In this document: positions 14,089 through 20,620 of the stretch, in pieces | Numbering within the stretch: the stretch's first letter is position 1 | How the letters are laid out: every line of letters begins with the position of its first letter | Source of the DNA: Candidatus Aerophobota bacterium | Lineage (GTDB): Bacteria; Aerophobota; Aerophobia; Aerophobales; B47-G16 | Assembly (NCBI GenBank): GCA_003648815.1 | Contig: QMPZ01000011.1 | Coordinates: 1 to 20,620, forward strand | Direction: 5' to 3' | Length of the DNA: 20,620 nt | Program-made: the position numbers and the translations under genes | Notes under the pieces: generated by a model | Seen by the model: only the letters and a program-made list of their open reading frames with translations | The model's database searches: none | What the model was told of the DNA's origin: nothing

Positions 14089-14460
14089 ATGTATGAGATA
14101 ATGGTGGAGATGGATTTTTCAGCTGCCCATCAGGTAAGAGAGGTAGGTGGCAGATGTGAAAATCTTCACGGGCATACTTACAAGGTGCAAGTATTTCTTG
14201 AGGGGAAAGATTTGAACGCGGTAGGAATGCTTGTTGACTTTAGAGAGGTCAAGAGAAAAGTCAAAAAATGGGTGGATAAGTTGGACCACACCTATTTAAA
14301 CGAGTCCCTGAAGGACATAAATCCCACCGCGGAAAATCTGGCAAGATATTTGTTCGAGAGATTGCAAGAGGAAATAAACTGTAAAGGGGTAAGGTTAAGC
14401 AGGGTCAGGGTAGCGGAGGCTGAGGATGCCTGGGCAAGTTATTCCGGGGAGGAAGATTAA
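14089..14460 (+). CDS. queD: 6-carboxy-5,6,7,8-tetrahydropterin synthase
   Basis: QueD converts 7,8-dihydroneopterin triphosphate, the FolE product, to 6-carboxytetrahydropterin, an early step toward queuosine and other deazapurines. The 123-residue protein has the zinc ligands His14 (SAAH), His27 and His29 (LHGHTY), the catalytic Cys23 (GRCENLHGH), and the LDHTYLN and late Ala-Glu-Ala-Glu-Asp segments. The Cys four residues before the HGH motif marks QueD rather than the eukaryotic PTPS layout. It starts at 14089 behind GAGGAGGAG. The next gene begins directly after its stop. No queC, queE or queF is in the window. Confidence 0.93.
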   Translation: MYEIMVEMDFSAAHQVREVGGRCENLHGHTYKVQVFLEGKDLNAVGMLVDFREVKRKVKKWVDKLDHTYLNESLKDINPTAENLARYLFERLQEEINCKGVRLSRVRVAEAEDAWASYSGEED

Positions 14461-15750
14461 ATGGAACCTGTACTTCAGGTAGCTTTAGATTTTTTAAACT
14501 TAAAAAGAGCTTTAAAAGTGGCAGAAGCGGCTGTCCTTGGAGGAGCGGACTGGCTGGAGGCAGGAACTCCTTTAATCAAAAGTGAGGGACTGGATAGCGT
14601 TCGAGAGTTGAGAAAAAGATATCCCCATCATACTATTGTGGCCGACATGAAAATTATGGACGTGGGCAGGATAGAAGCCGAGTCCGCCTTTAAGGCAGGG
14701 GCTGATATCGTTTGCGTGCTGGCCGTTGCCGATGATTCCGTGATCAAGGAGTGCGTGGAGGCGGCCAGAAACTACGGTGGCAAGGTTATGGCTGATTTAA
14801 TCGGTATGTCTTCGCCTCTGGGAAGGGCTAAGGAGGTGGCAGATTTGGGAGTGGATTATCTGGGGATGCATACTTCCATCGATGAACAGATGAGAGGAAA
14901 GGACCCCTTTAAAAAATTGAGACAGATCTCATCGGCGGTAAATATACCCATAGCTGTGGCCGGAGGAATTAACTCGGAGACAGCCGCTGAGGCGGCAGAT
15001 GCAGGAGCTGAGGTAATCATCGTTGGAGGAGCTATCATCAAGGATAAGGACCCTGAGAAGGCTACCAGGACAATCAAGGAAGCGATAAAAAAGAGAACGG
15101 TTATCAAGACGGAGCTGTTCAAGAGGGCGAAGGGTGAAGAAATTGTCCGAATCTTGAGAAAAGTCTCCACTCCTAACATCTCCGACGCTATGCATCGAAC
15201 GGGAGAAGTCGAGGGTCTTATAATGGTTACCCCGAATGTTAAGCTTATAGGACCTGCCCTTACGGTGAGGACCTATCCAGGGGACTGGGCAAAGCCTGTG
15301 GAGGCGATAGATAAGGCAGAGAAGGGTCAGGTATTGGTTATCGACGTGGGAGGAGTGGGGCCTGCTGTATGGGGTGAGCTCGCCACCCATAGCGCCATCC
15401 AGAAGGGACTTGCCGGGGTGGTGATCAATGGAGCCATCAGGGATGTTCCGGAGATAGTCAAGCTGAAGTTCCCTGCCTACGCTAAGATAATCACCCCTAC
15501 TGCAGGAGAGCCAAAGGGATTTGGGGAAATTGGTGTACCCGTCCAGGTAGGAAAGGTGAGGGTGTTTACCGGGGATTGGATAGTGGGAGATGAGGATGGA
15601 CTGGTGGTGATTCCCAAGGAGAGGGCGGTAGAGGTGGCCAACAGAGCGATGGATGTCCTGGAGAGAGAAAATCGCATTCGAGAGGAGATCAAGGAAGGAG
15701 GTACCTTATCCTCGGTGATGGAGCTTCTCAGATGGGAGAAAAGAAGTTGA
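14461..15750 (+). CDS. Hexulose-6-phosphate synthase fused to an RraA-like domain
   Basis: Residues 1 to about 214 form an orotidine-decarboxylase-type barrel matching 3-hexulose-6-phosphate synthase: VALDF (Asp10) and ADMKIMD (Asp62, Lys64, Asp67) form the metal and substrate site, followed by VAGGI and VGGAI phosphate loops. It condenses formaldehyde with ribulose 5-phosphate, or runs in reverse. Residues about 216-429 form an RraA-like domain, with VGGVGPAVWGELATHSA and NGAIRD (Arg327-Asp328), the fold of RNase E regulator RraA and of HMG/oxaloacetate-type aldolases and decarboxylases. Fusions of this kind are known in archaea and some bacteria and are often annotated as bifunctional. The role of the second half is uncertain. 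The gene abuts queD; the partner isomerase hxlB is at 8812. Confidence 0.93.
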   Translation: MEPVLQVALDFLNLKRALKVAEAAVLGGADWLEAGTPLIKSEGLDSVRELRKRYPHHTIVADMKIMDVGRIEAESAFKAGADIVCVLAVADDSVIKECVEAARNYGGKVMADLIGMSSPLGRAKEVADLGVDYLGMHTSIDEQMRGKDPFKKLRQISSAVNIPIAVAGGINSETAAEAADAGAEVIIVGGAIIKDKDPEKATRTIKEAIKKRTVIKTELFKRAKGEEIVRILRKVSTPNISDAMHRTGEVEGLIMVTPNVKLIGPALTVRTYPGDWAKPVEAIDKAEKGQVLVIDVGGVGPAVWGELATHSAIQKGLAGVVINGAIRDVPEIVKLKFPAYAKIITPTAGEPKGFGEIGVPVQVGKVRVFTGDWIVGDEDGLVVIPKERAVEVANRAMDVLERENRIREEIKEGGTLSSVMELLRWEKRS

Positions 15751-15811
15751 TACTGGTGAAGGGCAAAGAGTTAAAATACTGCATACTCTCAGCTATATTT
15801 GAAGGAAAAGG

Positions 15812-16987
15812 ATGATCTCCGTAAATGGTATTCTTTGTGTAAGTATTATTCTTTTAGCTGGCTTTATATTCCACAGACTGCTGCAGAAATTAAGATTTCC
15901 TGCTGTAACAGCTTATCTTCTTCTGGGTATACTGATTGGTCCTTACATGTTGGACCTTATTCCCGGGCAGATCTTGAATGCCTCAGGGCTGGTTTCCAAT
16001 ATTGCACTTGGCTTCATCGCCTTTACCCTTGGCGAGAACTTCTCCTTAAGCAACATCCGTAAACTGGGTAAATCAGTGCTTTGGATTTCCATCGGAGAGG
16101 TAACCTTTTCCTGGGCGCTGGTTACATTTTGCCTTCATTTTTTCCTCAAACAACCCCTTTACCTTTCCCTTCTTTTCGGGGCAATTGCTCCAGCCACTGC
16201 ACCGGCGGCGACGGTCATGGTCATCAGGGAATATAAGGCCAGGGGTCCTATGACCGATACCATCCTGGGAGTGGTGGCCATTGATGATGCCTGGGGTTTA
16301 ATTCTGTTTGCCATATGTTTAGCTCTTTCCAGGGGTCTCTTTTACCATACAGTTAATTCTATTCCTCTTGTGGTAATATTGAAAGCTCTTCTGGAGGTCG
16401 GTGGGGCATTCCTCTTAGGAGGGGCTATGGGTTGGATATTTTCTTACCTTTCCAAGTTTCTCCATGCCCAGAGTGAGCTCTTAATCTTTACCATCGGATT
16501 TATTCTCTTAGGCATTGGACTGGCCATCCATTTCAATCTCTCCGTACTTTTATCTCTTATGTTCTTAGGAGCGGTGATAGCTAACAGGAGCTCCATCAGC
16601 TCCAAGCTCTTTGATACGGTGAAGGGAGTTGACTCTCCCCTTTATCTTGTCTTTTTCACCCTTGTAGGAGCAAGCCTGGAGCTTTTTTCCCTAAAGGAAC
16701 TGGGAATATTAGGGGGAGTTTATTTTCTCACCCGTCCTCTGGGTGAATGGATTGGTGCATATGTAGGCGCTGTTATCTCCAAAGCACCTCGTCTGGTGAG
16801 AAATTACGTAGGTTTCAGTCTGGTTCCCCAGGCAGGAGTTGCTCTGGGAATGGCCCTTTTATGCAAGTCTATTTTCCCTGAAGCAGGCACAATAATTCTC
16901 AACGTCATCATCGCGACCACAGTAATTTATGAACTGACTGGTCCGTTCTTTACCAAATTTGCCCTACTGAAGGCTGGAGAGATCTGA
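15812..16987 (+). CDS. CPA2-type cation/proton antiporter
   Basis: This 391-residue membrane protein has about 12 helices and no C-terminal regulatory domain. The core motif of Na+/H+ exchangers is clear: GAIAPATAPAATVMVIRE (about 126-143) followed by VAIDDAWG with Asp158-Asp159, the paired acidic residues expected in electrogenic members. It exchanges monovalent cations for protons across the cytoplasmic membrane. The start follows AAGGA at 61 bp after the HPS fusion; a weak promoter (TTGATA 15747, TAAAAT 15772, 19-bp spacing) might serve it separately. It ends 23 bp before the convergent CorC-like gene, with no hairpin terminator visible between them. The ion is not determined by the sequence. 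Confidence 0.9.
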   Translation: MISVNGILCVSIILLAGFIFHRLLQKLRFPAVTAYLLLGILIGPYMLDLIPGQILNASGLVSNIALGFIAFTLGENFSLSNIRKLGKSVLWISIGEVTFSWALVTFCLHFFLKQPLYLSLLFGAIAPATAPAATVMVIREYKARGPMTDTILGVVAIDDAWGLILFAICLALSRGLFYHTVNSIPLVVILKALLEVGGAFLLGGAMGWIFSYLSKFLHAQSELLIFTIGFILLGIGLAIHFNLSVLLSLMFLGAVIANRSSISSKLFDTVKGVDSPLYLVFFTLVGASLELFSLKELGILGGVYFLTRPLGEWIGAYVGAVISKAPRLVRNYVGFSLVPQAGVALGMALLCKSIFPEAGTIILNVIIATTVIYELTGPFFTKFALLKAGEI

Positions 16988-17010
16988 CTATGGGGAAATC
17001 AACTTTCTTC

Positions 17011-18285
17011 TTATTGTTGGCTCTGCATGGTTAATATTTTTACCTTCTTTATATGTCTTTCGTCTGCATCCACTATGGATATTTGTAGATTTTCATATTT
17101 GATAATCTCTCCTCTTTCAGGAATCCTTCCCAAGAGGCTGATGATGAACCCCCCTATGGACTCAAAGGCAGCCGTCTTTTCTGGTAGGTGCGTGTTAAGC
17201 CTGTCATTGATCTCGTCGATATCCGTGTCCGCCTCAATTAGAATAGATCCGTCCTTGAGGACCTGGATTTTTTCCTTTTCCCGATCGTATTCATCTTCTA
17301 TCTCTCCCACGATCTCCTCAAGCAAATCCTCCATAGTTACTATACCAGCCACCCCACCGTATTCGTCCACCACAATGGCCAGGTGAGTTTTCTCCTTTTG
17401 AAGCTTGCGGAACAGTTCACTCAGGCGGGCGGTGTAGGGAACGAAGAGAGGAGGATGCATTATCTCCTTCACCTTTAAATCTTTATTTATTTCGGAAAGA
17501 AGGTTTAACACGTCCTTAATGTAGGCCAACCCCACTATGTTGTCTATGTTTTTGTGATAAACAGGTATCCTTGAGTAGCCGGACTTTTTTACCAACTCTA
17601 TCAGCTCGGATAAAGGGGCCTCTTGTTCAATACAGACCATCTTGGTACGAGAAACCATTATCTCCTTGACCTGGGTCTCGTCAAACTCTAAGGCACTATG
17701 AGCTAACTCCTCCTCTCCTTCCTCTAAGGCGCCTTCTTCTCCTCCTATGTCGATGAGGGTATGGATTTCCTGTTCGGTGATGGGATGCTGCATCTTGACT
17801 TCTCTTACTCCGGCAACTCTCAAGATTATCTGGCTGAGGAAGGTTAAGGCTTTCACGATGGGGTCGAAGACTCTGGAGAGAAAGAGAAGCGGTCCAGCTA
17901 TCCTCAAGGAGATAGTTCTGGCGTGTTGTTGACAGTATCTTTTGGGAACTATCTCGCCAAAGAGCAAGATTATGAAGGTAACTACTCCTGTAGCTATTCC
18001 TGCTACCTTTCCCGGAGTTCCTCCTATTAGCTGCCCTACCAGAATGGTGGCTAAGCTACCGGCAGCGATGTTGACCAGGTTGTTACCAATTAAGACCGTG
18101 ATCAACCACTGTGAAGGCTTATTTAAGAGGGTCTCTATCCAGCGGCCTTTCCTTTTATTTTCCTTGACCAAACTTTTCAGGGTGAGCTTATCCAGGGAAG
18201 AAAGAGCAATTTCTGCTCCTGAAAAAAAGCCCGAAAGTCCCACACAGATTATCAAAAGGACTATTAAGACCCACCGTTGACCCAA
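17011..18285 (-). CDS. DUF21-CBS-CorC_HlyC membrane protein
   Basis: This 424-residue protein has an N-terminal DUF21 domain (about 1-180; FFSGAEIALSS and FGEIVPKRYCQQHA are its hallmarks, with three to four membrane helices), a CBS pair (about 205-335; EIMVSRTKMV, SRIPVYHKNIDNIVGLAYIKDVL, VVDEYGGVAGIVTMEDLLEEIVGEI) and a C-terminal CorC_HlyC domain (about 345-420, ending near ISIVDADERHIKKVKI). Relatives (CorC, CNNM, PaeA-like) are implicated in magnesium or other cation export and hemolysin-type phenotypes; the substrate here is not defined. The TTG start at 18285 is preceded by AAAGGAGGTG about 10-12 bases upstream and no other in-frame start is near. It overlaps the end of rpiB by 22 bp and is the last gene of the minus-strand run. 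Confidence 0.9.
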   Translation of the reverse strand: MGQRWVLIVLLIICVGLSGFFSGAEIALSSLDKLTLKSLVKENKRKGRWIETLLNKPSQWLITVLIGNNLVNIAAGSLATILVGQLIGGTPGKVAGIATGVVTFIILLFGEIVPKRYCQQHARTISLRIAGPLLFLSRVFDPIVKALTFLSQIILRVAGVREVKMQHPITEQEIHTLIDIGGEEGALEEGEEELAHSALEFDETQVKEIMVSRTKMVCIEQEAPLSELIELVKKSGYSRIPVYHKNIDNIVGLAYIKDVLNLLSEINKDLKVKEIMHPPLFVPYTARLSELFRKLQKEKTHLAIVVDEYGGVAGIVTMEDLLEEIVGEIEDEYDREKEKIQVLKDGSILIEADTDIDEINDRLNTHLPEKTAAFESIGGFIISLLGRIPERGEIIKYENLQISIVDADERHIKKVKILTMQSQQ

Positions 18286-18752
18286 GTATTGTCTACACCT
18301 CCTTTGAAATATTTTTCCTCAATTTTTTTAATCTTGTCTAATCGTCTTTTATGTCTCCCCCCCTGAAACTTTCCCTTTAGCCATTCCTCTACTATTTCCT
18401 TAGCAAGATCTACGCCAGTTAGCCGTGCTCCTAAGATGAGGATGTTGGAGTCGTTGTGTTCACGGGAGAGGCGAGCAGCGAAAACTCCATAACAGGGGGT
18501 GGCTCTTATTCCTGGAACCTTGTTGGCTACTAAACACATTCCCAATCCTGTCCCACAGATGAGAATCCCCCTTTCGAACCTACCTTCTGAAACCTTTTCG
18601 GCTACCTTTTTTCCTATGTCGGGATAGTCGTCATCCAACTGGTCACTATCGACGCCAAAATCTTGATATTCCACTCCTTTTCCCCTCAAGAAACTTTTTA
18701 TCTCCTCCTTTAACCTGTATCCAGCGTGGTCAGCTCCAATGGCTATCTTCAT
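18264..18752 (-). CDS. rpiB: Ribose-5-phosphate isomerase B
   Basis: RpiB interconverts ribose 5-phosphate and ribulose 5-phosphate. The 162-residue protein has IGADHAGYRLKE at the start (Asp8, His9), the catalytic cysteine Cys66 in ICGTGLGM, KVPGIRA, and the REHNDSNIL phosphate-binding segment. Its C-terminal extension (about 145-162) is a little longer than in many homologues. The start codon directly follows the hflX stop, and the end overlaps the CorC-like gene, so the three are in one transcript. Here it joins the RuMP enzymes at 8812 and 14461, which yield or use ribulose 5-phosphate, so it is the natural link to nucleotide synthesis. Confidence 0.95.
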   Translation of the reverse strand: MKIAIGADHAGYRLKEEIKSFLRGKGVEYQDFGVDSDQLDDDYPDIGKKVAEKVSEGRFERGILICGTGLGMCLVANKVPGIRATPCYGVFAARLSREHNDSNILILGARLTGVDLAKEIVEEWLKGKFQGGRHKRRLDKIKKIEEKYFKGGVDNTWVNGGS

Positions 18753-20081
18753 TTAATTGTTTCTCTTTCGGTAGTCGATTAGTTTGTTGGCCAGCTGAGG
18801 ACTTATCCTTGCTCTGACAGCAACCTCATTTTCCAGATATTCCTTGCTTAATACCTTTCCCTCTCTATGAATGAGGGCGAGTAGATCGCTCTTGTGATAG
18901 GGGAGGAGAAGTTCAACGAGGACTCTTTCCCCCTCAAGCACCTGGGCTATTTTGTCCAATAGAGCATCCAGGCCATCTCCGTATAAAGCTGATATGGCTA
19001 CGTCTGCATCTAAATTTCTGCGAAGACGGGAAAGCCGATAGCCGTTTTTAACCAGATCGATCTTATTTAAGACGTTGATCACAGGTTTGTCATCCACCTT
19101 TAACTCTTTTAACACCGAATAGGTGGCTCTGTTTTCTTCCTCTAACTTGGAATGTGAAGCGTCCAGAACATTGACGAGAAGGTCTGCCTCTTCTATCTCC
19201 CTTAAAGTAGCACGAAAGGCAGCTATCAGGTGGTGGGGTAGTTTGTTGATAAAACCCACGGTATCGGTGAGAAGTATGCTTTCCTGGTTTGGTAAGGTGA
19301 GTTTCCGGGTGACGGGGTCCAACGTGGCGAACAATTTATCATCCACCTTTACCTGAGCGTTCGTCAAAGCGTTAAGAAGGGTTGATTTTCCGGCATTGGT
19401 ATAGCCTATTATAGCTACCACAGGCCAGCTGTTCCGTTTTCTTTTCCTTCTTAAAATATCCCTTTGCTGTTCGATCTCCTTTAATTTTTCCTTTAATCTT
19501 CCGATTCTTTCCTTAATTCTTCGACGATCCACCTCGAGCTTTGTCTCTCCCGGTCCTCTTGTTCCTATTCCCCCTCCCAGTCGAGAAAGGATAACTCCCT
19601 TTCCCCTGAGGCGAGGAAGTAAATAAGTTAACTGCGCCAGTTCTACCTGGATCTTTCCTTCCGATGAGCGAGCTCTTTGGGCAAAGATATCCAGGATGAG
19701 CTGTGTTCGATCGAGAACCTTAACCTCCATTATCTCCTCAAGGTTACGCTGTTGAGAAGGGGCGAGATCATCGTCAAAGATGACCACATCTGCTCCTAAT
19801 TCCTTGACAAGATTAGCTATCTCCGCTGCTTTTCCCTTTCCGACGTAAAAGGTGCTATCAACACCTGCACGTGTCTGGACAACTTTTGCTACTACCTTCC
19901 CCCCTGCCGTCTTTGTGAGATTGGCCAGTTCCTCCAAGGAGTCCTCCGTGGTCCAGCTGGAAGAAATCTTACGCGGCCTCTTCTCCTTCAAGGCAACCAG
20001 GATTGCCTTCTCTTTTAACTTAGAGCCATCTTCTTCTTTTACTAAGGTATTCCCCCTTACAAACTTTTTCTCCTCCTTCAT
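18753..20081 (-). CDS. hflX: Ribosome-associated GTPase HflX
   Basis: HflX is a GTPase that binds 50S subunits and splits stalled or hibernating 70S ribosomes, for example after heat stress. The 442-residue protein has the N-terminal HflX domain (about 50-215; TFYVGKGKAAEI, VVIFDDDLAPSQQRNLE, and SRLGGGIGTRGPGETKLE in the linker), then the G domain: G1 GYTNAGKST (from Gly226), G3 DTVG in LLTDTVGFINKLP, G4 NKID. A short C-terminal region ends the protein. The first about 20 residues are charged and could be an extension. It is 39 bp downstream of the DJ-1-like gene; a perfect TTGACA occurs in that gap on the minus strand but no -10 is properly spaced. Confidence 0.95.
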   Translation of the reverse strand: MKEEKKFVRGNTLVKEEDGSKLKEKAILVALKEKRPRKISSSWTTEDSLEELANLTKTAGGKVVAKVVQTRAGVDSTFYVGKGKAAEIANLVKELGADVVIFDDDLAPSQQRNLEEIMEVKVLDRTQLILDIFAQRARSSEGKIQVELAQLTYLLPRLRGKGVILSRLGGGIGTRGPGETKLEVDRRRIKERIGRLKEKLKEIEQQRDILRRKRKRNSWPVVAIIGYTNAGKSTLLNALTNAQVKVDDKLFATLDPVTRKLTLPNQESILLTDTVGFINKLPHHLIAAFRATLREIEEADLLVNVLDASHSKLEEENRATYSVLKELKVDDKPVINVLNKIDLVKNGYRLSRLRRNLDADVAISALYGDGLDALLDKIAQVLEGERVLVELLLPYHKSDLLALIHREGKVLSKEYLENEVAVRARISPQLANKLIDYRKRNN

Positions 20082-20120
20082 TCGAACCTACTATATAATT
20101 AGCAAAGAAAGGTGTGATTG

Positions 20121-20620
20121 TCAATCTCTGTTGTTCGATAGGGCCTTTGCTATAGCCTCGCCGAACTTTCTGGCAGCCTGTGGTCCTTCTGCAGTGATGA
20201 TTTTTCCCTCTATCTGAACAGATTCCCCCGTATAAATAGCTCCCCTTGCCTCTATTTTTCCTCTCTCCGAAGGCCACACGGTGGCCTTCTTTCCCCTTAG
20301 AACTCCTGCATTGGCTAAGGTGACCGGAGCGATGCAAATGGCACCGAGCACCTTGTTCTTTTCTACAGCCTCTTTGGCGATGTTGTGAGCTAAGGAATCA
20401 TTCCAGTATTGGCTGGCTCCTGAGCCGCCCACGAAAATGATGGCATCGTAATCGTCTACCTTAATCTCGCTCAATAACATATCCGGTTTTACCTTTCCCC
20501 CTAACATACCTCTGGCTATATTAAACGAGGTGGAGGCGACGATTACCTTTACCCCTTCTGCCTCGAGGATTTTTTTAGGTTCAAATAGTTCCTCATCTCG
20601 AAAATTCTTCTCCGCAATGA
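20121..20620 (-). CDS. DJ-1/PfpI-family protein, 5' end outside the window
   Basis: The frame is open to the right edge, so the start is outside; the ATG at 20507 is internal. About 165 residues are visible. The fragment begins near IAEKNFRDEELFEPKKILE, the usual early DJ-1 segment, then VKVIVAS, the DYDAIIFVGGSGA strand-loop, and AICIAPVTLANAGVLRG, which contains the family's nucleophile cysteine at the sharp AIC turn. Family members include glyoxalase or deglycase-type enzymes, chaperones and protease-like proteins; which one this is cannot be told. It is the first visible gene of the minus-strand run with hflX. Confidence 0.88.
   Translation of the reverse strand, partial: IAEKNFRDEELFEPKKILEAEGVKVIVASTSFNIARGMLGGKVKPDMLLSEIKVDDYDAIIFVGGSGASQYWNDSLAHNIAKEAVEKNKVLGAICIAPVTLANAGVLRGKKATVWPSERGKIEARGAIYTGESVQIEGKIITAEGPQAARKFGEAIAKALSNNRD

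Noticed and set aside
14929..15390. A 153-residue open frame antisense to the HPS fusion
   Set aside because: It is long but antisense to a gene with clear catalytic motifs in both domains, and it shows no domain of its own.
15747..15777. Promoter for the antiporter gene
   Set aside because: TTGATA and TAAAAT are 19 bp apart and the -35 overlaps the end of the HPS fusion gene; this is too weak to list as a feature, though it may exist.
20095..20125. hflX promoter on the minus strand
   Set aside because: A perfect TTGACA is present but the nearest TATATA-like hexamer is about 20 bp away, and the gap to the upstream gene is only 39 bp, so co-transcription is simpler.

Overview
The window reads as a gene-dense bacterial chromosome segment, probably from an anaerobic and perhaps thermophilic member of a poorly cultured phylum. 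Coding strands are purine-rich, AGA/AGG and ATA codons are frequent, TTG and GTG starts occur, and many genes overlap by ATGA. Bacterial core genes (recA, murI, holA, hflX, a peptidoglycan amidase) sit beside genes more typical of archaea or deep-branching bacteria: pyruvoyl-dependent arginine decarboxylase, hexulose-phosphate synthase fused to an RraA-like domain, and 6-phospho-3-hexuloisomerase. I cannot name the phylum from this sequence. No RNA gene, CRISPR array, transposase or phage gene was seen.

Layout. Bases 1-3109 (+) hold the 3' end of thpR, recA, an AMIN/Amidase_3 cell-wall amidase and a GerMN-domain membrane protein. A 312-bp gap (3110-3421) carries a complex palindromic repeat (R1), followed by murI (3422-4231). 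A promoter at 4243-4272 drives pdaD-speB-holA; the first two convert arginine to agmatine to putrescine. folE (minus) abuts holA tail to tail and shares a divergent promoter region with a Gfo/Idh/MocA oxidoreductase (7565-8530). From 8664 a clear promoter starts a tightly packed operon: hxlB, 5-formyltetrahydrofolate cyclo-ligase, an FTCD_C (FchA-type) enzyme, a GT-B glycosyltransferase, a flippase-like membrane protein and a GT4 glycosyltransferase. A second promoter at 13835-13862 reads through repeat R4 into queD and the HPS-RraA fusion, followed by a CPA2-type cation/proton antiporter. The right end (minus strand) is a run of a DJ-1/PfpI protein (cut by the window edge), hflX, rpiB and a CorC/HlyC-type DUF21-CBS protein.

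How the genes fit. hxlA (fused) and hxlB together interconvert ribulose 5-phosphate plus formaldehyde with fructose 6-phosphate, and rpiB links ribulose 5-phosphate to ribose 5-phosphate, so the window holds a near-complete route to pentose phosphates without the oxidative branch. The two folate enzymes handle the one-carbon side, and folE and queD the pterin/deazapurine side. The two glycosyltransferases and the flippase-like protein look like a glycolipid or envelope glycan module.

The most unusual signal is non-coding. A modular palindromic repeat family occurs at four intergenic sites (R1 3178-3388, R2 4345-4388, R3 8553-8657, R4 13868-14025). It combines a TTGAGGGGGG/CCCCCCTCAA hairpin, a CATTCC/GGAATG hairpin and an AGCAGCGAAGCG block. 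R3 and R4 are near-identical, lie in opposite orientation and bracket the hxlB-to-GT4 operon. R2 and R4 lie inside predicted 5' leaders. The queD leader also has a helix that would cover its ribosome binding site, with competing pairings upstream.
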